Source: Pseudanabaena galeata CCNP1313
GTDB taxonomy: Bacteria > Cyanobacteriota > Cyanobacteriia > Pseudanabaenales > Pseudanabaenaceae
Direction: 5' to 3'
Assembly: GCF_029910235.1 (NCBI RefSeq)
Contig: NZ_CP112876.1
Location: forward strand, 62,001 to 126,000
DNA: 64,000 bases
In this document: piece after piece, positions 44,444 to 52,842 of the stretch
How the letters are laid out: each line of letters starts with the position of its first letter
How positions within the stretch are numbered: the stretch's first letter is position 1
Notes under the pieces: generated by a model
What the model saw: the letters and a program-made list of their open reading frames with translations, nothing else
Database searches by the model: none
Told to the model about the DNA's origin: nothing
Position numbers and translations under genes: made by a program

Positions 44444-45412
44444 ATGACCTATCTCGAAACCACTGCTAAATTTTACGCCGAAGCCGCCCAAACCCCTCAA
44501 GTTGGTCTGTGCTGTATCAGTACCCCACCCTTACAATATCCCGATCTGAAAATTCCCGAAATTATTCAACAAATGAACTATGGCTGTGGTACAACCATTC
44601 AGCCAACGGAATTAACAGGATCACCAACGGTTCTCTATATTGGGGTCGGTGGTGGTTTAGAAGCATTGCAATTTGCCTATTTCTGTCGTCGTCCATCGGC
44701 GGTGATTGCTGTCGATCCTGTCGCCGAGATGCGCGATGCGGCTACTCGCAATCTCCAACTCGCAGCAAAAGAAAATACTTGGTTTGATGCCAGCTTTGTC
44801 AAAATCCTTGACGGTGATGCGTTTAACTTGCCTGTCCCCGATGCTTCTGTGGATGTAGTTGCTCAGAATTGCCTATTTAATATCTTTGAACCTGACGATT
44901 TGCAACGCGCTCTTAAGGAAGTCTATCGTGTTCTCAAACCCAAAGGGCGATTAATCATGAGTGACCCGATCGCCACTCGCCCCATCCCTAGCCATTTGCA
45001 AGCCGATCAGCGTCTGCGAGCGATGTGTCTCTCTGGAGCGATGACCTATGCGGAATATACCCAACAGCTTGTTGATGCAGGCTTTGGACAGGTGGAAATT
45101 CGCGCCCGTCGTCCCTATCGCCTGCTTGATACGCAAACATTTCAATTAGATGCACCACTATTACTGGAGAGTTTAGATTCTGTATCTTTTAAAGTTCCCA
45201 TCGCTCAAGATGGCGCTTGCATCTTTACGGGTAGAACTGCCATTTATAATGGAACTGAAGAGATTTTAGACGATCGCGCTGGGCATGTTTTGTTGCGCGG
45301 CAATCCCGTCGCTGTCTGTGATAAAACCGCCAAAAATCTTGCTAATAAGTTCCCGCAAGAAGTAATGATCACTGATTCTACTTGGCATTACAACGGTGGT
45401 GGCTGTTGTTAA
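44444..45412 (+). CDS. arsM: Arsenite S-adenosylmethionine methyltransferase (arsenosugar type)
   Basis: 322 residues. The N-terminal VGLCCISTPPLQYPDLKIPE and MNYGCGTTI segments hold cysteines of the As(III) site. LYIGVGGGLEALQFAYFCRR is the SAM motif, and VDVVAQNCLFNIFEPDDLQR has the further Cys. The tail GGGCC is typical of the arsenosugar-linked ArsM group. It methylates As(III) toward dimethylarsinic species, the precursor for ArsS, which lies 1 kb downstream. Confidence 0.92.
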   Translation: MTYLETTAKFYAEAAQTPQVGLCCISTPPLQYPDLKIPEIIQQMNYGCGTTIQPTELTGSPTVLYIGVGGGLEALQFAYFCRRPSAVIAVDPVAEMRDAATRNLQLAAKENTWFDASFVKILDGDAFNLPVPDASVDVVAQNCLFNIFEPDDLQRALKEVYRVLKPKGRLIMSDPIATRPIPSHLQADQRLRAMCLSGAMTYAEYTQQLVDAGFGQVEIRARRPYRLLDTQTFQLDAPLLLESLDSVSFKVPIAQDGACIFTGRTAIYNGTEEILDDRAGHVLLRGNPVAVCDKTAKNLANKFPQEVMITDSTWHYNGGGCC

Positions 45413-45416
45413 TTTG

Positions 45417-45447
45417 AAAATAGAACAGGCTTCGCTTGTTCTATTTT
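45417..45447. terminator. Palindrome after arsM, loop TTC
   Basis: AAAATAGAACAGGC - TTC - GCTTGTTCTATTTT with one arm mismatch, then TTTT. It is a good intrinsic terminator. It lies directly before the next start. Confidence 0.7.
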
Positions 45448-45451
45448 TTTA

Positions 45452-46246
45452 ATGAATTTGGATAACCTACAACTAAAGCTAAAAACTATGCTGATCGACA
45501 AAATTATATCGCTGAGATTAGGGCGATCGCTAATTCATTTAGCACCAAATTTAGCTCTAGCAGCGATCGCCTTTCTTTTGATGGCGAGTCCAGCTTTAGC
45601 CCAAACAACCGCCCCCACAGCAGGGTTTAATCCCCAAGAATTACTTCGTAATGCTTTGCAATGGGTAGAAAGCCTTGGCTATGTCGGTGGAATAGCCTTT
45701 ATTGGGATTTACATCATCGCCACTGTTGCCTTTTTACCAGGTTCCATTCTCACATTGGGTGCAGGCGTGGTATTTGGAGTATTCCTTGGCTCAATCTATG
45801 TATTTATCGGTGCAACGATCGGCGCGATCGCCGCTTTTCTGGTCGGACGTTATCTCGCACGTGGCTGGATCGGCAAAAAAATTGCTGGTAATCAAAAATT
45901 TAATGCGATCGACAAGGCTGTAGCCCATGAAGGATTCAAGATTGTTTTATTAACTCGCCTTTCACCAATCTTCCCTTTCAATTTGCTCAATTATGCCTTT
46001 GGGGTCACGGGAGTCTCACTCAAAGACTATGCCTTAGCCTCCGTGGGGATGTTCCCTGGTACGGTGATGTACGTTTACATTGGCTCTCTAGCAGGTGATC
46101 TCGCCAGAATTGGCGGCGAGAATCAACCCACCGATCCCATAATTCAATGGATTATTCGCATTGTCGGTTTTATTGCTACGGTAGCTGTCACCGTATATGT
46201 TACCCGCATTGCCCGTAAAGCTCTAGATGAGAAAGTAACTGAATAA
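45452..46246 (+). CDS. TVP38/TMEM64 (DedA-like) membrane protein, copy 2
   Basis: 264 residues. The core, VAFLPGSILTLGAGVVFGVF, EGFKIVLLTRLSPIFPFNLL and LASVGMFPGTVMYVYIGSLA, matches copy 1. It has an extra N-terminal hydrophobic stretch ending SPALAQ that looks like a signal peptide; a start at ATG 45488 is also possible. Its stop TAA coincides with the first bases of a family C element. Confidence 0.9.
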   Translation: MNLDNLQLKLKTMLIDKIISLRLGRSLIHLAPNLALAAIAFLLMASPALAQTTAPTAGFNPQELLRNALQWVESLGYVGGIAFIGIYIIATVAFLPGSILTLGAGVVFGVFLGSIYVFIGATIGAIAAFLVGRYLARGWIGKKIAGNQKFNAIDKAVAHEGFKIVLLTRLSPIFPFNLLNYAFGVTGVSLKDYALASVGMFPGTVMYVYIGSLAGDLARIGGENQPTDPIIQWIIRIVGFIATVAVTVYVTRIARKALDEKVTE

Positions 46247-46347
46247 GTAGCTAGGCATAAGTAAACTAAAAACCTAGAAAGTTGTCCCGCCCACTACGCG
46301 GGCGGGACAACTTCTAGCTTTAGGTTTTACTTATGCCTAGCTACTTA
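46244..46347. repeat. TA-type element, family C, copy 2, at a stop codon
   Basis: The ends TAAGTAGCTAGGCATAAGTA and TTTACTTATGCCTAGCTACT enclose a hairpin AGTTGTCCCGCCC...GGGCGGGACAACT. The element starts on the TAA stop of the TVP38 gene and keeps the stop. The same ends occur at 27663. Confidence 0.8.
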
Positions 46348-46443
46348 AATGCTCTTAGCAAGAGTTTTGATTGTGCTGCAAGCAAAATCAAAAACCACAC
46401 CACCGCCAATTTATTAGCTTATCTCTCCCTCTTCTAAACAACT

Positions 46444-47529
46444 ATGTCCCCCACCGCAACTACTTCTCTAAACCAACGTCACGCTGCTTTATCTAGTCCC
46501 CAAAATCAAATTGAACTATTAGAATCCCTTGACCTTGAACACTTGCCAGCGCAAGGTGATTTTGCCTCAACTATTAGTAAAAATGGTTGGCAACAACTAA
46601 CTCCATCCAAGTTAGAAATCTTCCAAATCAATATTGGTAAACTTTGCAATATGACCTGTCGGCACTGTCATGTTGATGCGGGGCCCGATCGCCGCGAAAA
46701 TATGGATCGCCAAACTATTGATGACTGCCTCAAGGCCCTCGATCAGACGGAAGCCCATACTGTCGATATTACAGGTGGCGCTCCTGAATTAAATCCCCAT
46801 TTTCGCTATTTGGTTGAGCAATGTGTCGTGCGTGGTAAGCATGTAATCGATCGCTGCAATCTCACTGTGCTGCTTCTTCCTACGATGCAGGATTTACCAA
46901 AATGGCTTGCCGAACATAGAGTAGAAGTTGTTTGCTCTCTTCCCCATTTTCGTCAGCCAAATACCGATAAACAGCGAGGTGATGGCACTTTTGAGCAGTC
47001 TATAGAAGCTCTGCATCGCCTAAATGCAGTGGGTTATGGCAAAGGTGATCCGCATCTCAAACTAACTCTAGTCAGCAATCCTGCCGATGCTACCCTATCT
47101 TGCAATCAAGCGGCGTTACTAGAGCAGATGTGGAAGCAAGGTTTAAGCGAAAATCATGGAATTACCTTCGATCGCCTAATTGCGATTAACAATATGCCAA
47201 TTTCTCGTCATCTGGAATGGCTAGAGCAGTCTGGTAATTTGTCAGCTTATATGGAACTGCTAGTCAATTCCTATAACCCTGACACCGTATCAGGTTTAAT
47301 GTGTCGAAATACGATTTCTGTATCTTGGGATGGGAGATTATTTGATTGCGACTTCAATCAGATGTTGGATTTAGAAATTCAATTAGATAGTCAAATGGGC
47401 GATCGCCAATATTTGCATATCCGTGATTTTAATCCTCAATTATTAGCCGATCGCCAAATCATCACGGGTCGTCATTGTTTTGGGTGTACCGCAGGCAAGG
47501 GTAGTTCTTGTAGTGGTGCGATCGCTTAA
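46444..47529 (+). CDS. arsS: Arsenosugar biosynthesis radical SAM protein
   Basis: 361 residues. The radical SAM cluster motif is C68-x3-C72-x2-C75 (LCNMTCRHCHVDAGPDRREN). DITGGAPELNPHF is the SAM-binding GGxP-like loop. The C-terminal Cys-rich region (DCDFNQML, RHCFGCTAGKGSSCSGAIA) is shared with the ArsS family (DUF3641). It joins a 5'-deoxyadenosyl group to dimethylarsinous acid, the step after ArsM. It lies on the same strand as arsM, separated by TVP38 and the family C element. Confidence 0.93.
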   Translation: MSPTATTSLNQRHAALSSPQNQIELLESLDLEHLPAQGDFASTISKNGWQQLTPSKLEIFQINIGKLCNMTCRHCHVDAGPDRRENMDRQTIDDCLKALDQTEAHTVDITGGAPELNPHFRYLVEQCVVRGKHVIDRCNLTVLLLPTMQDLPKWLAEHRVEVVCSLPHFRQPNTDKQRGDGTFEQSIEALHRLNAVGYGKGDPHLKLTLVSNPADATLSCNQAALLEQMWKQGLSENHGITFDRLIAINNMPISRHLEWLEQSGNLSAYMELLVNSYNPDTVSGLMCRNTISVSWDGRLFDCDFNQMLDLEIQLDSQMGDRQYLHIRDFNPQLLADRQIITGRHCFGCTAGKGSSCSGAIA

Positions 47530-47533
47530 GACC

Positions 47534-47566
47534 AAAGCAAAAAATGGCGCAGCCATTTTTTGCTTT
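47534..47566. terminator. Perfect palindrome after arsS, 15-bp arms, loop GCA
   Basis: AAAGCAAAAAATGGC - GCA - exact complement with T-rich 3' arm, 4 bp after the stop. It is the probable arsS terminator. Confidence 0.7.
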
Positions 47567-47598
47567 TAAAACTCCTGCTGGACTTAGTTTTTAATTCA

Positions 47599-47709
47599 AC
47601 GTGAGTTCGATATAGCCATTTGCGTCGTGCTTCGCACGACGCAAATGGCGAAAAATAGTAAGAATCGCTTAGCGATTCTTACTATTTTTCGCTTTTGTCG
47701 AACTGACGT
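47599..47709 (+). repeat. Mobile palindromic element, family R, copy 2
   Basis: 111 bp, ends ACGTGAGTTCGA / TCGAACTGACGT, flanked by a 7-bp duplication TAATTCA (47592-47598, 47710-47716). Paired changes against copy 1 keep both hairpins perfect. A further hairpin, AATTCACAAAAGTG...CACTTTTGTGAATT, follows at 47711-47744. Confidence 0.9.
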
Positions 47710-47752
47710 TAATTCACAAAAGTGTCGTCGCACTTTTGTGAATTAAAATTTA

Positions 47753-47802
47753 TAGCGTTTATTATTCAGGGTGAATGTACCTCGCTTGCTTGAAAAACGC
47801 TA
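47753..47802. repeat. 50-bp IS630-end-like remnant
   Basis: TAGCGTTTATTATTC and GCTTGAAAAACGCTA with TA on both sides. The right end in complement (TAGCGTTTTTCAAGC) is close to the IS630 end at 56342 (TAGCGGTTTTCAAATG). It may be a deleted IS630 copy. It lies 40 bp before purT. Confidence 0.5.
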
Positions 47803-47840
47803 TAACTATGCAATAACTATGCAATAACAAGGTGAATTTC

Positions 47841-49013
47841 ATGGCGATCACATTACCAAAAAAAATTATGCTTCTTGGCTCTGGAGAACTGGGTAAAGAG
47901 GTTGTTATTGCTGCCCAAAGACTGGGTAATACGGTGATTGCAGTCGATCGCTATGACAATGCTCCTGCGATGCAAGTAGCCGATAATCGAGAAGTGATTT
48001 CAATGTTAGATGGGGAGTCCCTTGAGGCTGTCGTAAAGAAACATCAGCCTGATTTAATCGTGCCAGAAGTGGAAGCAATCCGCACCGAGAAACTACTCGA
48101 ACTGGAAGCTCAAGGTTATACCGTTATTCCCACTGCTGCCGCAACCAATTTCACTATGAACCGCGATCGCATTCGAGATTTGGCAAGTAGTGAATTGGGG
48201 CTACGAACTGCCAGATACGCTTATGCCAACAGCCTTGATGAACTAAAAACCGTTGCTGCCGAAATTGGTTTTCCAAATGTGATTAAACCTGTAATGTCTT
48301 CCTCTGGCAAAGGTCAATCCGTTGTGCAAAATGCAAATGAACTGGAGAAAGCTTGGGACTATGCTATCGCTGGAGGGCGAGGTGATACTGCTAAAATTAT
48401 TATTGAGGAATTTATCGATTTTGAAGTCGAAATCACCCTGTTAACAATCCGTCAATGGCAGGGGGAGACACTATTTTGTGAAGCAATTGGGCATCGTCAG
48501 GAACGAGGCGATTATCAAGAATCATGGCAACCCGTCGGCTTAACGTCAGTTCAGGTTAAACAAGCTCAAGATATTGCCCGCAAGGTCACCGATAAGCTTG
48601 GCGGTGCAGGGCTTTTTGGAGTAGAGTTTTTTATCACCAAAGATGAAGTAATTTTCTCTGAACTGTCTCCCCGTCCCCACGACACGGGAATGGTTACCCT
48701 CATATCTCAAAACCTTAACGAATTTGAACTCCATCTACGCGCAATTTTAGGCTTACAATTGCTTAGCCCGTCGGCAAGTGCGGTCATTCTTGCCAGCGAA
48801 ACTAGCGCTAACATTTCCTTTACAGGCGTTGAAGAAGCTCTTAAGATTCCTAACACAGAAATTCGTTTGTTTGGCAAGCCAGATTCTCGCCCCTACCGTC
48901 GCATGGGTGTTGCCTTGGCAAAGGGAAAAGATGCTATAGAATCTCGTCAAAAGGCAACAGAAGCTGCATCCAAAGTCAAAATCGTCAATTATAGCAATGT
49001 AAGTTTTGCTTAG
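47841..49013 (+). CDS. purT: Formate-dependent GAR transformylase PurT, C-terminus replaced by a mobile element
   Basis: 390 residues from ATG 47841 with AAGGTGA upstream. This ATP-grasp enzyme makes formyl-GAR from GAR, formate and ATP in purine synthesis. [69 protein letters not shown] and the end [20 protein letters not shown] are PurT motifs. The native protein ended ...KVKIVN-TAA. A 112-bp element inserted in that TAA adds YSNVSFA and a TAG, so 7 residues and the stop come from the element. The enzyme is probably still active. Confidence 0.94.
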   Translation: MAITLPKKIMLLGSGELGKEVVIAAQRLGNTVIAVDRYDNAPAMQVADNREVISMLDGESLEAVVKKHQPDLIVPEVEAIRTEKLLELEAQGYTVIPTAAATNFTMNRDRIRDLASSELGLRTARYAYANSLDELKTVAAEIGFPNVIKPVMSSSGKGQSVVQNANELEKAWDYAIAGGRGDTAKIIIEEFIDFEVEITLLTIRQWQGETLFCEAIGHRQERGDYQESWQPVGLTSVQVKQAQDIARKVTDKLGGAGLFGVEFFITKDEVIFSELSPRPHDTGMVTLISQNLNEFELHLRAILGLQLLSPSASAVILASETSANISFTGVEEALKIPNTEIRLFGKPDSRPYRRMGVALAKGKDAIESRQKATEAASKVKIVNYSNVSFA

Positions 49014-49103
49014 GAGATAAAACCAAAAAGATGAGTGGCGGCGCTTCGCGCCGCCACTCATCTTTTTGGTTTTGATTTTTCCTATCTATCTCTTGCGTTG
49101 CTA
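48992..49103 (+). repeat. Mobile palindromic element, family A, copy 1, in the purT stop codon
   Basis: 112 bp, TAGCAATGTAAGTTTTGC ... CTCTTGCGTTGCTA, with TA at 48990-48991 and 49104-49105. The central palindrome is ACCAAAAAGATGAGTGGCGG CGC - TTC - complement. Removing it with one TA restores AAT TAA. The second copy, at 55726, has the same length. Confidence 0.92.
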
Positions 49104-49124
49104 TAAGTCCTATGCTATCGAAGA

Positions 49125-49232
49125 TACAGCAATTTACAATCAAACGAACCACAAGAAAAAAACTTAAAAGCTTTGCAAAGCAAAGCTTTTAAGTTTTTTT
49201 CTTGGCTTTGGGTTTGAGCACAAAGCGTTGTA
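49125..49232 (+). repeat. Palindromic element, family E, copy 3
   Basis: TACAGCAATTTACAATCAAA, CGAACCACAAGAAAAA, palindrome of AACTTAAAAGCTTTGC and complement, then TTTGAGCACAAAGCGTTGTA. It lies 22 bp from family A copy 1, in the gap between converging purT and the glucosidase gene. Confidence 0.7.
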
Positions 49233-49281
49233 AAAGGTGGCGCAGGGAGTCACCTTTTAAAAAATAGATGCGATTTTTTAG

Positions 49282-51558
49282 CTAAGCCTCGATAATGACA
49301 CGGACATTGCCGCGTTTTTTATTGACTCGACAAGCAGTGGTATCACCCGATCGCTCAAACTCTAGATCTAGTAACGTTTGTCCAATGCGTAGGTTTTGAA
49401 TGGATAGACGATTAATGGAATTGAGTAAGCAGGGATCGATAATTCGCAATTGATTATTAGGGGCATCGGGTACAAAATTAACCATGATTCCGATTAACTG
49501 GAATATACTTCCTGTTGCCCAAGCTTGTGGTGAGCAGGCGACAGGATATTGTACAGGGAAGCTAAAGCCATCATGCTCGTAGCCACACAATAATTCTGGA
49601 GGACGATGATAGGGCTGAGCGATCGTCATGTCGATTAAGCCTTGCGCGATTCTCAAGGATTGTTTGACGAGACTATGTGATCGCATACCGATCGCAATCA
49701 AGCTATTGTCATGGGGCCAGACGGAACCAATGTGATATCCCATGGGATTATAGGCGGGAGATAGACTGCTCAGAGTCCGAATCCCCCAGCCGTTGAACAT
49801 ATCAGGCGCATTTAAACGGGCAGCTACACTTAGAGCCTTTTCGTAATCAAAAATACCTAAATTTAAGCAATGTCCAGCATTAGAAGCAATACTATCCACC
49901 TGCTTACCTGCACCATCTAAGGCGATCGCGCAATAGTCTTGATCGGGCATCCAAAAATCTTGATTGAACCGCAATTTCAATTCTCTTGCCTGCGATCGCC
50001 AAAGTTCGGCAAGATCGAATAATTGTCTTTTTTCGGCTAATTCACTCATGCGGATTTTGGCAGCATAGACGTAGCCCTGTACTTCACAGAGCGCGATCGC
50101 TCCTTCGGCAATTTCTCCTTTGCTATTGACAATGCAATTTTCGGAATCTTTCCAGCCCTGATTGAGCAAACCTTTTCCCGAAGAGCGATAATAATGGAGA
50201 TATCCCGTTTCTTGGCAGTTACGATCAATCCATGCCATCGCCGAGAGGGCATTGGGCCATAGTTGCTCTAAAGTAGCGCGATCGGCAGTCCACGCATAAT
50301 ATTCGGCATAGAGCATTAACCAAAGGGGAGTTGCATCCACGGTTCCATAATAGGGAGTATGGGGAACTTCGTGACAACGCGCCATTTCTCCTAGCCTGAT
50401 TTCGTGGAGAATTTTCCCCTTCTGTTCATCTTGCCATTCATTGTCAACTTTACCTTGGAAGTAAGCTAAGAGGGTGAGAGTATCACGGGCAATCGTGGGA
50501 TCTAAAACCAAAGTTTGCGAAGCCGAAATGATCGAATCTCTCCCAAATAAAGTCGAAAACCAAGGCACTCCTGCCGAGAGAAAGTTATACTTTTCTGATG
50601 TCTGTCTGAGCAAATAAATATCCTGCACAGCGCGATCAATGACATGATTTAAGGATTTATTATCAACTTGAATCTTCGTAATTTGTTCTGTCCAAAGTGT
50701 CTCTTCTAATAGTTCCTCTGTTTTTGCCTGTGTAAAGGTTTCAGGTGCGCTAACGATTGAGGTTGGACAATTATTTGTAAATAAATGGATACAATAGCCG
50801 ATGGTTCTCGATTCATGGGCTGCTAAATCGAAATGCCAAATAGCGGTATAGTCTTGAATTTCTTGGGGCTGAAAAGAATTAAATTGAATTCGTGATTCCA
50901 TCAAAGAACCATCTAATCCTTCATAGGCAAGTACAATTTCCTTAGGCAATATTTCCGTCGATTTCTGATCTTGATTTGGTAGATAGCGAAGAAAATTACC
51001 CCTTTTTTCGCGCTTACTTCCCCTCACTTCAAATAGGTCTAGAAAATCAGCATCTAAGCTTAAGCTGAGTGTAAAGCTCACTGGATGAGTATTGTAGTTA
51101 GTTACTTGTGTCTGCTCAAAAAAACCACCTTTTATCACAATTTCTCGATGGATATCAATGGTTTCTGCCTTGATTTGACCTCCCTTTTTATTATCGATTT
51201 CGGGATTTGCACATAAAACAGTCATCGCAAAGCCCTTACGCGCTGTACTGCTAAATGAAATAGGCGATCGCCCCTCAATTTGTAACTCTAGCCGACTCAG
51301 AAATCTAGTGTCACGACAAAATAATCCCATGCTGTCTTCAATACCGCCAAGGCGACAGCTCAGATCTGAAATATTGCCTAGTGTGTCTGTAATCAGAAAT
51401 AAATCATCATCTTTTAAGGTTAAGGTGGCGATCGGATGCTCGCCAATGACACAAACCCAAGGAGAAATCAGATTTCTATCAATAGGAATATATGTCCTTC
51501 CTCCGACTTCAATAGTGTTGGGTTCAATTATGGCTGGTGGTGGAGTGGTGTCGGGCAT
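49282..51558 (-). CDS. Amylo-alpha-1,6-glucosidase-like protein (GDE N-terminal + (alpha/alpha)6 domain)
   Basis: 758 residues. The N-terminal beta domain (about 40-270) has LFLITDTLGNISDLSCRLGG and MGLFCRDTRFLSRLELQIEG, as in glycogen-debranching N-terminal domains. The helical barrel has SAGVPWFSTLFGRDSIISAS, ATPLWLMLYAEYYAW and GSVWPHDNSLIAIGMRSHS with candidate catalytic acids. Members often act on sucrose- or glucoside-type substrates rather than glycogen, and this one is not GlgX. It is followed on the same strand by nothing in 230 bp, and preceded by a GIN protein and glycosyltransferases. Confidence 0.87.
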   Translation of the reverse strand: MPDTTPPPAIIEPNTIEVGGRTYIPIDRNLISPWVCVIGEHPIATLTLKDDDLFLITDTLGNISDLSCRLGGIEDSMGLFCRDTRFLSRLELQIEGRSPISFSSTARKGFAMTVLCANPEIDNKKGGQIKAETIDIHREIVIKGGFFEQTQVTNYNTHPVSFTLSLSLDADFLDLFEVRGSKREKRGNFLRYLPNQDQKSTEILPKEIVLAYEGLDGSLMESRIQFNSFQPQEIQDYTAIWHFDLAAHESRTIGYCIHLFTNNCPTSIVSAPETFTQAKTEELLEETLWTEQITKIQVDNKSLNHVIDRAVQDIYLLRQTSEKYNFLSAGVPWFSTLFGRDSIISASQTLVLDPTIARDTLTLLAYFQGKVDNEWQDEQKGKILHEIRLGEMARCHEVPHTPYYGTVDATPLWLMLYAEYYAWTADRATLEQLWPNALSAMAWIDRNCQETGYLHYYRSSGKGLLNQGWKDSENCIVNSKGEIAEGAIALCEVQGYVYAAKIRMSELAEKRQLFDLAELWRSQARELKLRFNQDFWMPDQDYCAIALDGAGKQVDSIASNAGHCLNLGIFDYEKALSVAARLNAPDMFNGWGIRTLSSLSPAYNPMGYHIGSVWPHDNSLIAIGMRSHSLVKQSLRIAQGLIDMTIAQPYHRPPELLCGYEHDGFSFPVQYPVACSPQAWATGSIFQLIGIMVNFVPDAPNNQLRIIDPCLLNSINRLSIQNLRIGQTLLDLEFERSGDTTACRVNKKRGNVRVIIEA

Positions 51559-51754
51559 AATGTTTTATAATCGATCATCTCAAAGGTAAAAAGGTAAGGG
51601 CTATGAGAATTAATTCCATCATATAAAGAGATAAAGATACACCTAATAAAAATAATTTGTAAATTTTAAATATGAGAGGCGATCGCTTGATTTCGCGGAT
51701 GATTTGATTGACTACGCTACAAAATGTAACTGAAAGCCCCTGAAACTAAATAAT

Positions 51755-52006
51755 TGATGTTACGTGGAAGGCTAAGATTTGAGCTTGGAGACCAAGCCCC
51801 TATCTTTACGAATATGTAGGGATTTGGTCTCCAAATCCTCTTTCCTAAATCCTCTTTTACAGTAATTACCGATCAAACGAACCACAAGAAAAAATTTGAA
51901 AGCATTGCAAAGCAAAGCTTTCAAATTTTTTTGTTTGGGGCTTGAGCGCAAAGCGCTGTAAGATGACATAGAAACATTATGATAATCTTTGTTCCACGTA
52001 ACATCA
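51755..52006. repeat. Family F element carrying a nested family E element
   Basis: Outer ends TGATGTTACGTGGAA and TTCCACGTAACATCA, perfect 15-bp complements. Inside, at 51858-51960, lies a full family E copy (TACAGTAATTACCGATCAAA...GAGCGCAAAGCGCTGTA). The outer element was inserted first. A palindrome AAAGCACAAAATGGC-TTA-GCTATTTTGTGCTTT follows at 52078-52111. No gene is seen in 51559-52150. Confidence 0.8.
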
Positions 52007-52150
52007 GTAAATAATATCAATTCACGAAAGCAAGGCAACACCTTTGCAAATTAAAAGCTAAACCCAGCAAGGGTTTTAAAAGCACAAAATGGCTTAGCTA
52101 TTTTGTGCTTTAGGATAATATAGAAAAGCTATGCTCCGAAATATCTATTT

Positions 52151-52819
52151 TCAAATTCTTTTCTTAATTTCCCCCAGCCCTTTTACAGATTTGGAAACTT
52201 GAGGAGAACCAATATATTCTATTGATCCTATTCCTGATACAGATGCATCTAACTGTTCACTCACATTAACTAATGCACTACCTACGCCTTTATTACGAAC
52301 TGTAGCCTGTCTAGCTTTTAACTCTTCACCATTAAAGCTGCCAACACCAGAAAGATCGAGATCTAATACATCCACATTTCCTGCGATCGCTACATTACCC
52401 ACACCATCAAGGGAAATCGACAATCTTTTGCCTTGAATATCCTTAACTTCAATACTCCCAACTGCTTTTGTCTCCAAATTCTCTAAATTCTTCACCTCGA
52501 CAATAAACTCAATCGGCTTACTAGGATTAATACTTGAATTATTCTCATTACTGATGTACAAGATTTGATCGGATATTTGACTCTGTAGAATTGGCAAAAT
52601 ATTTTCATCAGCAATAATTGTGAGAGATTCTTTACCCGTCTGCTGAATTTTGAGTTTGCCAACAGATTTAAAAGAGATAGTTGAAAATGTAGTCACTTCT
52701 CTAACTTCTGTTCTTAAAACTCCAGATCCTCTAATTCCATTCAGACTAATAGTACAGGCTGTAAATATACTTAAAGCCACTATAAACACAGTAAAAAAGT
52801 ATATTAGCCTATTTTTCAT
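52151..52819 (-). CDS. Lipoprotein with GIN domain (DUF2807)
   Basis: 222 residues. Lipoprotein signal YFFTVFIVALSIFTACTIS. The mature part is a parallel-beta GIN/auto-transporter adhesin head (VREVTTFSTISFKSVGKLKI, LSGVGSFNGEELKARQAT, ASVSGIGSIEYIGSPQVSKS) with the repeated V-G-S turns of DUF2807. It probably sits in the periplasm or outer membrane; role unknown. It is 23 bp after the glycosyltransferase gene stop, same strand. Confidence 0.87.
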   Translation of the reverse strand: MKNRLIYFFTVFIVALSIFTACTISLNGIRGSGVLRTEVREVTTFSTISFKSVGKLKIQQTGKESLTIIADENILPILQSQISDQILYISNENNSSINPSKPIEFIVEVKNLENLETKAVGSIEVKDIQGKRLSISLDGVGNVAIAGNVDVLDLDLSGVGSFNGEELKARQATVRNKGVGSALVNVSEQLDASVSGIGSIEYIGSPQVSKSVKGLGEIKKRI

Positions 52820-52842
52820 TGTATTACCGTTCGTATTGTGAT

